The position numbers were made by a program, and so were the translations under genes. Source: Leuctra nigra (taxonomy: Eukaryota; Arthropoda; Insecta; Plecoptera; Leuctridae). From it: a stretch of DNA of 64,000 nt. Positions 55,500 through 64,000 of the stretch are shown piece after piece (the first letter of the stretch is position 1; each line of letters opens with the position of its first letter). The notes beneath the pieces were generated by a model. The model saw nothing but the letters and a program-made list of their open reading frames with translations. It was not told the origin of the DNA and did no database searches. The stretch covers positions 19,393,246 through 19,457,245 of the forward strand of contig OW203773.1 of the NCBI GenBank assembly GCA_934045905.1, given 5' to 3'.

Positions 55500-55711
55500 A
55501 TGTACAGTAAATAATAAAACTAATAATAGTAATATTTATACCTAAGAAAAATAATAATAAAAATGATTACATGTAGAATAAATATAAATAAATGAATAAA
55601 TCGCCTCGGCTAAGACAATGCCGTGTAGTACGTGGCCGATAGTTGAATAGGAAGAACAGTGGAACGAGAGTGCTTGAGGTTAAGATGATTGACACTGAAG
55701 TGCTGGTACAG

Positions 55712-57761
55712 TTATGAGTCTAGAAATTCCTGCAGGCTGTAGAATGGGTTTAGGAGGAGGTAGGCATTGAGACTGGATTGGAACCTGGCCCAGGTGGGAG
55801 AGGTGGTGATGTGCTGTGGTAGCTTATTATAGATAATTGTGCATATATAGTGGGGGCTGCTAGTGAATGAGGAGTGAGAGTGAGTGGGGATACGTATGGA
55901 GTTTCCCCCTCGAGTGCCATATTGATGAACTGACGAGTTTAGGGGGAAGAGGGTTGGGTGCTCACGAGCAAAGGAGCTGGCAATACGGATGAGAGTGCAG
56001 GTGAGAGTCAGGATGTGTAACTTAATGAACTCGGGTTTGGCAGACTTGCGGCGAGAGATGCCGGCAATAATGCGGACTGCCTGTTTCTGCAGGATGAAAA
56101 TGCGGTTGGCACCGGGAGAGGTGCCCCAGAAGAGGAGTCCATAGGAGAGATGGGAATGGAAATGAGCGTGGTAGACCAGTTTGAGGGAATGGGCGTTAAC
56201 TATGGGCTTGAGTCGGCGTAGTAGGAAGCAGCTACTCTGGATTTTGGAGACCGTGTGTTGGATGTGCGTAGACCAATTGAGGGTAGCAGTTAGATGGATG
56301 CCCAGGAATTTTATGGATGGGGTGCTCGGAATAATGTGGTCATTGATGCGGATTAGGGGAGAGATAGACGGCTTGTGAGATTGGGTGTGGAAGTTGATGA
56401 AGGTTGTTTTGGAGGGTTGGAGAGCGAGCTTATTGTTCGAGCAGTAAGATGACATGATTGCTGCCTGCTCATTGGCTGTCTCGATGAGGGAAAGGAATGA
56501 TTTGGATTTAGGAGCTGTAAGGAGGTGGTTCGTATCATCAGCGAACTGAAAGAGGTTGCCGTAGGTGATGAGGTCAGGGAGGTCGTTCACATAGACGAGG
56601 AAGAGTGTTGGAGCAAGAACGGAACCTTGAGGGACACCGCAGCGAATTAGTTTAGAGGAGGAGGTGATGAGAGATGGAGAGCGCGGTTTGTTGGAAGGGA
56701 TGATCACTGTCTGCGAGCGGTTGGTTAGGAAAGAGGATATCAGTCGATTGGCCAGACCCGTTATGCCACAGAGCTCCAGCTTGTGAAGGAGGAGGCAGTG
56801 GTCGATGGTGTCGAATGCCTTCGACAAGTCATAGAAGAGGCCTATTGAGTGGTCCCCCTTGTCGAGTGCAGCATGGAGTGTGGTGAGGAATTGGTATATT
56901 GCCGTACCTGTAGATTTACGTTTTTGGAAGCCATGTTGGCAGTCGGCAAGGATGGAGTGGTCTGAAAGATAGGAGGTCAGGCGGTCTAGGATGACTTTTT
57001 CAATGATTTTGGAGAAAGAAGAGAGGAGAGATATGGGTCGATAGTTGTTAATGTCAGATTTCTTTCCCTTTTTATGGATAGGGATGATGTGAGACATTTT
57101 GAGTTGATCGGGGAAGATGCCAGAGGAGAATGAGCGGTTGATAATGAGGGAGAGAGGCTCAGCAACATGAGCCATGCATCTTGCTAGCACAGAACCAGGA
57201 ACACCATCGGGACCACTGGAGAACTTAGCGCGCATGGATTTGGCCAGATGAATCAGTTCGTACGGCGTAGTGGGACGGAGGGAGAGAGGTGGGCGACAAG
57301 TGGAGCTGGTCACCGGCGGTAGATGGGACAGAATGGCTGTGGACAAAGGAGGGGCGACGTCACCTGAAGTGATGAAGAAGTCGTGCAGGTGATTGGCCAG
57401 GGTGAGCGGCTCAGTAGTCTCTTTGCCATTGATGAGAAGCATGAGGTTAGTGGGATGTTGAGTTGGCGTGGAAAGAGTTTTGATAATGTTCCAGGAGGTT
57501 TTGGATCTATTGTTGGAGGCTTCAATGAGATTGTCAAAGAATAGGCGCTTGGTGAGACGGATGTTTTTGCTGTGAGATTTCTTAAGGGAGTGATATTTGG
57601 ACTTCAGGATATGGCAGCTAGGATTGGTTCTGAGGAGGAGATGTAGGCTACGAAGCTCGTCGGCCGTCTGACGGATTTCAGCAGTGATCCATCTCTTTGT
57701 GGGATTGGGAGATTTTTTCGTCTTTTTGAAGGGAAAGGCCTGATTGAAGTGGGATAGGAAC
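55712..57761 (-). pseudogene. Reverse transcriptase of the truncated LINE
   Basis: The open frame continues upstream to 58039, but the first 93 or so codons of that frame are antisense to the neighbouring RTE-like LINE. The real LINE part begins near SLSFLSHFNQAF. Landmarks: IIPIHKKGKKS, NNYRPISLLSSFSKIIEK, CQHGFQKRKS, FYDLSKAFDTIDH, RCGVPQGSVLAPTLF and FQFADDTNHLL, then a C-terminal region with HLSYGLLFWG. There is no internal stop. It lacks the endonuclease, so it cannot move alone. Confidence 0.85.
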
Positions 57762-60136
57762 GATAGTGACCATCGACTGCTCGAGTGCACGCTCAGGATC
57801 GATGTGCAGAAACCAGTAGTGACTGTCTCACATAAGAGAATCAAAGGATGGAAACTACAGGACCCCGCGGTGAAGAACGAATTCAGAAATAAGATCAAGA
57901 ACAGAGTGCCTGTTGGAGAATTGAGGGATGTGGAAGAAGAATGGCAGGAGTTCAAGAATGCTATAGTAGCTGGGGCTGAACAATTGTGTGGAAGAGCAGG
58001 TGGAAGAAGGAAGGAGAAGGAGACAAGATGGTGGAACAACAGAGTAAAAGTTGCTGTGAAGGAGAAAAGACTAGCATGGCAGAAGTACGAATTAGACAGA
58101 TCGTTAGAAAGTAAACATCAGTACAGAATATGCAGAAGAAATGTGGCATGCATTGTAGAAGAAGAGAAGGACAAATCAATGGAGGAGTTAGCAGACAAGT
58201 TGGTGGAAGATTTTAATGGCAACAAAAAGATGATCTATGGACTAGTCAAGGAAAAAAGGGGAACTCGAGACGATCTAAAGAGTATGAAGAATGACAAGGG
58301 TGATCTGATAAGTGATGTAATGAAGATAAACCAGATGTGGGGGAAGTATTTTGAGAATCTTTTAAATGTAAAAAAGGATCTTAATGTATCAATGGGTGAA
58401 GAAGAGCTGCAGATTGGAGGTGAAATGGAAGACAGTGAGATGGAGGAAGATCTTTGTGATGCAGAAGTAACTAGAGCCATGCGGGAAATGAAGAATGGTC
58501 GTGCGCCTGGTATTGATGAGGTTACCATAGAAATGGTAAAAGCTGCAGGGGAGGATGGTAGAAGATGGCTTTGTAGAGTGATCCGAGCAGCATGGGAACA
58601 GAAGAGAATTCCAGTTGATTGGGAAAAGGGGATTATTGTTCCCCTTTTTAAGAAAGGAGATCGAAGGAAATGTAATAATTACCGGGGTGTGACCTTACTC
58701 TGTCAGTGTGCGAAGTTGTTTGAGAAGATAGTGGAACGGAGATTGAAGAATTATGTTGAAGAGGGGTTGCGAGAAGAACAGTATGGATTTCGGAGAGGGC
58801 GATCGACAATAGACGCAATTTTCACAGTGCGACAGATGATGGAGCAGCAGTGGGAGAGGGGGCAGGAAATGCATATGGCTTTCTTGGACTTGGAGAAGGC
58901 GTATGACAGGTTGCCAAGGGAAATAGTTTGGGAGTGTTTGGTGAAGAGAGGAATAGGCAAGGACTTGGTTGAGCGGATCAAATGTATGTATCAGAACAGT
59001 GTGAGTTGTGTGCAGTCGGGAGTGGGGAGATCGGAATGGTTTAGTATTAGTGAAGGGCTTCGGCAAGGGAGTGTGTTGTCACCAACACTGTTCATCATAG
59101 TAATGGACGAGTTGTTGAAGAAAGCAGAGCCGAATGAGGGGATCGATACTCAAACGTTGATTTATGCGGATGATGTGGTGGTGTGGGGAGAAACTAGGGA
59201 GGAATTGCAGTTAAAGATTGATAAGTGGAGTGAAGAGACAGAGAAGATGGGTTTGAGAATAAGCGAAGAGAAGAGTGAAGTAATGACAATGGAAAGAAAG
59301 AAGCTTAAACACGGTCATGCTAGGATCAAGCTTGGAGAGGGATGGTTGAAGGAGGTGGAAGAGTTTAAGTATCTGGGTAGCCTGCTCACCAACAAGGCTA
59401 AAGTAGACAGAGAAATACAAGAAAGAAGAAAGAAAGCAGAGGCATTTTATCAAGCAGTGAGGAAGTTGCTGTGGAATGAGAAGTTTCCACAAGTCTTCAA
59501 GATCATTATGTACAAGATGTATTTCCTGCCAATTCTAACATATGGGGCAGTGACGTGGTCAGCAGGTGGAAAGGAAATGAATCAGCTACAGGCAGCTGAG
59601 ATGAAGTTTTTGAGGAGTGTGAAGGGGGTGACAAGAATGGATAGGATCCAAAGTAGGAAGATAAGAAAAGAGCTTGGGGTTGAAAGATTGGTGTTCAAGC
59701 TGGGAAGAGAGAGGCTTAGGTGGTTCGGCCACATGAAGAGGATGGGAACCGATAGAGTGCCAAGGCGGGTGTTTGAAGCGGCTACAGGGGGAACTCGGAG
59801 AGTGGGGCGACCAAGAGACAGGTGGATTGGACTGATCAAGGAGGATGTGTTGGAGAGAGGAGGAAGGTGGAGTGAGTTGGAGGCTGAGAGACAGTGGGAG
59901 GACAGAACATGGTGGAAGGAATTTGTGGAACAATTAGAAGTGGAAGAAGAAGAAGAGGAGGAAGAAGAGGAGGAAACGCCAGGCGTGGCCAGCCGGTTTC
60001 CAGGAGTCCTGCGGCCCTAGTGTTGGTGGGAATACCCACCCCCTGACCCATTAAATTGGAACCAGGGATGGATTATTATTAAAGATAACAAATTATTTAA
60101 TTATGTAGATAAGATAATAGATAATTATCAACACTG

Positions 60137-62247
60137 TGTAAGATTCCCATTAAAACAATAATATTCCAGCGAAAACTTTTTGTGGTTCGAGTTTTTGAAC
60201 GAAATTTTTGGATGGTGAAATACGTCACTCGAGTTGTAGCATCACTATTGTAACGAGGAAAATACCTTATCACAGCATTTGCTGATCGTTTTGTATTTAT
60301 CGATCGCTGGAATACCCCTAAGAAAGACAGTGTGTACTGAACTGTGACATTAGTCACTATTAAAGCTGATAAGAACTTAATGAGCAGTTTTATCACTCGA
60401 ACACTACACGCTTCCTGTCGTGATGTCTTGCTACTACTGATAAGCAACAGCTCCTTGCTTGCATGTTACTGCATGAGCTCTGTAGTAAACCAAAGCTAAT
60501 GTTTGGCAGTGTTTGTTTTAGAGTTATCTCGAGAGTATGTTGAGAAGATTATGTGAGTATTTGTCTAGTTTAGTGCGTTTTGTCTGATAAGGTTTGACCT
60601 TGAACTACCTAGTGTGGTTTATGGAATATGCTTATCGAGATTAGAAATCGTAATTGATATAATCATTTCCTGTGTTTTGGAGTGGAGTTGAGGATATTTG
60701 TTTAGGTGGTGAAAATGTGGTATACATAGTAAAATTTCCCAAAAATTAAAACAGGTACTACTTTATTCTATACCGTGTACCAAAAGAATGGGCGTAAAAT
60801 GTACATGACAAGGCTCCATTATTAGATTGAGTTTGTTTCAGTATTAATAGAAGCCAAAAGGCTGACAGGACTTTACTAAATAATTTAGCTGTTACATTAA
60901 ATAAATACCTCAATAAATGGATCTTATTTATGTATATTTCATTCCCTTTCTCGTGAGACGGAATTTTGATTCTGCTGGAATGTAGGTGACATGGGTAGGA
61001 TTTCACTAAATTAATTGTCGTTTTTATTATATTCCGAATTATTATTTTTTAAAGTATGTATATTTTTTCCTTTGTACCTGCACTGCAGTAGTAGATTTTT
61101 TTAATCTCTTAAATGTTGAGAATTCATTTTCAGTCATGGAAAATTATGATCATTTTCGTTTCATTTCAAACCGCGAATCATTCCAAATCTCATCTCATCT
61201 GCACCAGGCCGGTAAAGAAGTCTCCTGTTCCACCGCGCCGGCTCGCGAGTGAATGACCTTGACAGAGAGATCCTAGTCGTTTTTTATGTGATTTGTTGCG
61301 TGGACGATGTCAACAACAGAACAGCTGAAGGCCGAGCTAAATCCACATTCTAGCTGGGTTTTTTAAACCGCTAGCAGTAACGTGATTTACCTGTATTCTC
61401 TGTGATATTCTAACTATAATTACCAACCGTGTGTGATAAAATATAGTTGCGTCTTTATCGCTAAAACAGTGTTTTACTATCAGCAAGTGCGTTCGTTTGT
61501 GAACCAAGTTTTATACCAACTTGTAATTTCCTTTACGAGAGAAGGGTGATAGAATTAGAATCCATATAATTTGGCTTCATGCTTGAGGTATTTTGTCACA
61601 ATTGTCCACTCTAAACCTGAATTTTTGAAATTTTTGCTTCAGTGGATTTTTGACAGCTGAAAAGCTGTAAAAACGTAAATGCCCCAAGGAACTTAGTTGT
61701 TTCTGATGGATTTTATTTCTCTTCTTCAGTGGTGCAGATAATACTATAATGTGAAGTGTCTATAAATACGAAACGATCACTATTTGAAGGTATAGAACGT
61801 TCTGAAATTTGAATTAGCCAATGTATTTATGGAACGAAAGCAGATGTCCCGTTACGTAAAACTGAAAGAGTGTGTATTTAAATAATGGAGACTTGCGGGG
61901 CGATTCTATGTGAGTGGTATTCCTTGAATAATGTGTGAAATTGCGTGTTGCTTTGTGAACATTTGTGTGATCCGTTTGCCATGTTGAAAAAACGTGAGTG
62001 GGTTTTATGTTTTAATATTGACTAGAGTGAGTGTGTGGGTTTTTCTACCTATGGTTAGAAAGCGTGATGGCGGGCATTGTGTAGTTTTCTCTCTTGCTTA
62101 TTTTTAGCTAGATTGTTTGTCTTTGTCTTTGTTGGCGTGACTGATCGTGAAAATCACGTGAAACCATGATCTGTATAGGCTGTCATGGGGCTTGAACACG
62201 GGACTAGTGAGTCAAGATATTGGTGGATATTGTCATTTGATATTAAA
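60137..62247. other. Possible promoter or 5' exon region of a further gene
   Basis: Non-repetitive sequence. Candidates: an exon at 61134-61203 (acceptor CATTTTCAG, donor CCG|GTAAAG) reading VMENYDHFRFISNRESFQIS in the phase left by exon C of the second gene; and ATGTTGAAAAAAC|GTGAGT at 61981, a possible first coding exon of four codons. Neither can be confirmed from sequence alone. Confidence 0.25.
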
Positions 62248-63063
62248 CTAGGAGCCCGTCCCGGCTTTGCCCGGGTGGTGTTAATCCGTTTATTGTATAC
62301 ATACATTGTCATTGTTGGCATGAAAGATTTCTATGTAGTTTGAGATTAAATATTTTTTTATTTAGTAATATGGTTAGAATGGTTTGAATATGAAAGATTT
62401 TACTTGAAAACTTCCGGATACACAATATTTGATGTTTTCTTATCATTTGGAAGTAAAATAAATTGTGAATTCTTGTTACCAACTCTTGATAGCGCGACAT
62501 ACAGTTGTCCGTGTGAAAAGAATTGCGATCTTCGGTCGACGCCAACAATCTTTCTAAGTGGTATGATGGGGTGCACTCAATTTTATTGTTAATTGATGTG
62601 GAGGAACTCCTGAAGAATTAAAAAGTTAATAAAAAATCCTTGCGGGTAATTTACGGCTTCATCAGGATTTATTACATTATCTATGGATGTCTATGTTATA
62701 ACATTACGCTGTTATGTTATTTGTTTCGACATTACAAAAAATCGACGATGATTTCAAGCATGCCCGAATTACATCTGCTCTTGTCCGTTTCGGCATTACT
62801 GGTAGAGTTTGACGGAAATCTCCAGACAGCACAAATGTCACTCCTCCCATCAGTTTAGGACTTAATCGGAGACCTTGCAATGTTCGGTTTACCGCTTCTA
62901 AGTGGGCCATATTATTAGCCATTGTACATTCGGCCCAGAAAATTTTGACAGCCTGTTGTAATACTTACTCCAGAGAATCACTTTTTCGAATGTTGTTCGT
63001 AACAGAATTAGCTTGTGGAGCAACGTTAAGATTTAAACGAAAGCGACCGGGAATCGCAAGACG
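62248..63063 (-). mobile_element. Autonomous Helitron relic, 3' part
   Basis: Minus strand. The 3' end has the hairpin CCCGGGCAAAGCCGGG, then ACGGGCTC and CTAG before T, a canonical Helitron terminus at 62248. Helicase remnants lie upstream. The element continues rightwards but is broken by the insert 63064-63630. Confidence 0.75.
62455..63060 (-). pseudogene. Helitron PIF1-type helicase remnant
   Basis: Right to left: RFRLNLNVAPQ, an in-frame stop near 62970, then KIFWAECTMANN (Walker B region, with WAE where the family has WDE), MAHLEAVNRTLQGLR, LMGGVTFVLSGDFRQTLPV and ACLKSS. After a deletion and frame change comes FFSHGQLYVALSRVGN (62465-62520), the motif VI region of Helitron helicases. 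The broken Walker B, the stop and the deletion make it inactive. Confidence 0.75.
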
Positions 63064-63630
63064 TCAGAGCGTTTTTTAGAAATTTTGTCTTCCCAATAAA
63101 TAATTTTAAAAAATCAGATAGTAACGACCCATAAAAGCCTAATAGACTAAATAATGCCGCACACTCAAGCAGGGACGGCGCCAGGGGAGGGGGGGGGGGG
63201 ACCACCCAAATTGTCTACTGTCCACCCTCAGCCCACCTAAAAATAATCCAAGATACTTTTAATACTGTCTTTGAATTTGAAATGTTAGTTATAATTTAAG
63301 GTAACTCTACAATCCACCCATATTTTATGTGATATTCCAATCATATTTAACACCAGAAGTAGTATTTTCAGCATCCCAAATTCGTTTCTGTCGATTTAAA
63401 TATCCGAAAAATGCCCTGCGGGGCATGGCTTTCTTTTAAAACCACTCATTCCAGTGGAAATTATGTGCCCACCCTAAATAATTGTCCGCCGCTCACTGCC
63501 CACCCTGTCAAAAATTCCTGGCGCCGTCCCTGCACTCGAGTATTTTATGACCTCTGGTGCGACCTCAAAGTGTTAAATACGATTATTTTATTTAGAGGGA
63601 AGACAAAATTAAAAAAAAAAACGCTCTGAC
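63064..63630. mobile_element. TIR element inside the Helitron relic
   Basis: CGTCAGAGCGTTTTTTAGAA and TTTTGTCTTCCC at the left are repeated inverted at 63590-63631. The target duplication is unclear. It is itself interrupted by the hAT MITE 63170-63532. Confidence 0.6.
63170..63532. mobile_element. hAT MITE, 363 bp
   Basis: The ends are CAGGGACGGCGCCAGG and the inverse. The 8-bp duplication is CACTCAAG (63162-63169) against CACTCGAG (63533-63540). It contains a G run of about 12 bases at 63190. Confidence 0.88.
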
Positions 63631-63876
63631 GAACCGTGCAATTTCCATTTGCTTACACAGGCCTCTTAATCGGTAGTTTAAATGTAGAATGGAATGTGCT
63701 GTTCTTTCACCTCTCAGTAATGTCGCTGCGATTCCCGATGATTCCCCCCGCTATAGAGCTACTTAAATCTGTCCACGGATTTTTGCGAGGGTTACGTCAT
63801 GCTATGAAGTATAGACACAGAAAAATTGTGTAACAACAACAGATGTCGACAAATTGTCATAAATTGAAAATTTCAG
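63541..63876. other. Right flank of the Helitron relic
   Basis: No gene recognised. An open frame at 63636-63833 is unassigned. Confidence 0.35.
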
Positions 63877-64000
63877 GAAACCGTGGTTATTTTTTATTTT
63901 ACTTTGAATGTGAATAATATTGACACTGTGGATCCCAATGATAAGAATGTTAACACCTTGGATGCCAATGTTAAGAATGTTGACACCTTGGATGCCAATG
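63877..64000 (+). CDS. Candidate partial exon with 30-bp tandem repeat
   Basis: After the acceptor AAAATTTCAG the frame is open to the window edge: ETVVIFYFTLNVNNID, TVDPNDKNVN, TLDANVKNVD, TLDAN. The last 90 bases are an in-frame 30-bp repeat (10 residues, KNV[N/D]TLDANV). It could be an exon, or a minisatellite that happens to be open. The product is unknown. Confidence 0.3.

Larger units (their letters stand above)
49446..57761 (-). mobile_element. 5'-truncated Jockey/CR1-like LINE, itself interrupted
   Basis: The target duplication is GACAGTG (49439-49445) against GATAGTG (57762-57768). Own sequence is 55500-57761 and 49446-49585, about 2.4 kb. The tail is CAATACAATACA-type at 49446-49462. 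The 3' UTR resembles that of the LINE at 19544. The 5' truncation removes ORF1 and the endonuclease. Confidence 0.85.
48629..60020 (+). pseudogene. RTE-like endonuclease/reverse transcriptase, disrupted only by a LINE insertion
   Basis: Coding parts are 48629-49445 and 57769-60020. Removing the insert and one target copy joins codon GAC in frame (LDS-DHR), for 1022 codons without a stop. Endonuclease: TLNIVSL, GLSEAKW, VQVYAPQAG, MGDFNAKVG and SDHRLLE. Reverse transcriptase: IIVPLFKKG, NNYRGVTLL, QYGFRRGRS, FLDLEKAYDRLP, GLRQGSVLSP and LIYADDVVVWG. The C-terminal region has RLRWFGHMKR and GRPRDRW and ends in a Glu run. The catalytic residues are in place, so the element was probably active shortly before it was hit. 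Confidence 0.85.
48250..60075 (+). mobile_element. RTE-like LINE with esterase-like ORF, split by another LINE
   Basis: Own sequence is 48250-49445 and 57769-60075, about 3.5 kb. An SGNH-like short ORF is followed by a large endonuclease/reverse transcriptase ORF, a short 3' UTR and a tail ATTATTATT. A compact layout with one main ORF and a trinucleotide tail is typical of the RTE group. The 5' end lies at the host MITE near 48250. Confidence 0.8.
47842..60136. mobile_element. hAT-like MITE hosting a nest of four further elements
   Basis: The ends are CAGTGTTG (47842) and CAACACTG (60136). TGTAAG flanks both sides, but an 8-bp duplication is imperfect. Its own sequence is 47842-48250 plus 60076-60136, built of TATCTAGATAA and GATAATAGATAA words. 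The RTE-like LINE inserted inside it. Confidence 0.7.

Noticed and set aside
55712..58039. N-terminal 93 residues of the 775-codon frame as part of a LINE protein
   Set aside because: The LINE ends at its target duplication at 57762; the extra part is antisense to the RTE-like LINE.
57961..59933. Several minus-strand frames opposite the RTE-like reverse transcriptase
   Set aside because: Shadow frames of a purine-rich coding strand; no recognisable motifs.
1..64000. Bacterial or viral gene cluster acquired by transfer
   Set aside because: All recognisable genes are eukaryotic host genes or eukaryotic transposons; no operon-like run of genes.

Overview
The window looks like nuclear DNA of an arthropod, most likely an insect: spliced genes with GT-AG introns, an arthropod-type TATA promoter, an astacin protease, and a dense mix of Jockey/CR1-like and RTE-like LINEs, Penelope, PIF/Harbinger, hAT, mariner-type MITEs, Helitron-like elements and a tRNA-derived SINE. 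The base composition is AT-rich, with many short palindromic TAGGTACCTA motifs and G/C homopolymers. A hemipteran is my guess, but nothing in the sequence proves the order. There is no prokaryotic or viral gene set.

Two host genes can be supported. The first (5372-18991, + strand) is a complete small secreted astacin metalloprotease of five exons and 237 codons. It has a TATA box, signal peptide, propeptide, zinc motif, Met-turn and polyA signal. Its intron 2 is about 10.3 kb and is full of transposons. Exon 4 is preceded by four truncated tandem copies of itself in a 130-bp array, so the same 3' splice site is presented five times. The second gene (34285-39008 and beyond, + strand) has a 565-codon first coding exon and two further exons. 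It encodes a Ser/Pro/Lys-rich, probably disordered adaptor-like protein with some DENND2-like short motifs, and its 3' part was not found. Candidate exon fragments also lie near 61134, 61981 and the right edge (63877-64000).

Almost everything else is mobile DNA, much of it nested. At 8446-15045 a hairpin-ended repeat (family R) is split by a complete, recently inserted LTR element (8689-13977). This has 1245-bp LTRs with no difference seen, a 4-bp target duplication and a tRNA-Lys-type primer site. It carries no gag or pol, only an 83-aa ORF and a very acidic 650-aa ORF, both on the minus strand. At 19544-25440 a minus-strand LINE with two ORFs is interrupted in its reverse transcriptase by a 1.68-kb foldback element. 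At 27400-30000 there are Penelope remnants. At 39-48 kb there is a cluster of SINE copies and hAT MITEs.

The region 47842-60136 is a five-level nest: hAT-like MITE, then an RTE-like LINE (intact 1022-codon ORF once the insert is removed), then a 5'-truncated Jockey/CR1-like LINE, then a decayed Harbinger with GGTTGCAA-rich ends, then a Helitron-like element. The last one carries five copies of a composite CRE-ETS motif. The region 62248-63632 is an autonomous Helitron relic with a palindromic insert that itself contains a hAT MITE.

The best candidates for something undescribed are the LTR element with its acidic non-gag-pol protein, the exon-4 splice-acceptor array, and the Helitron-like family that disperses regular arrays of CRE-ETS sites. 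All assignments come from reading the sequence; no database search was done.
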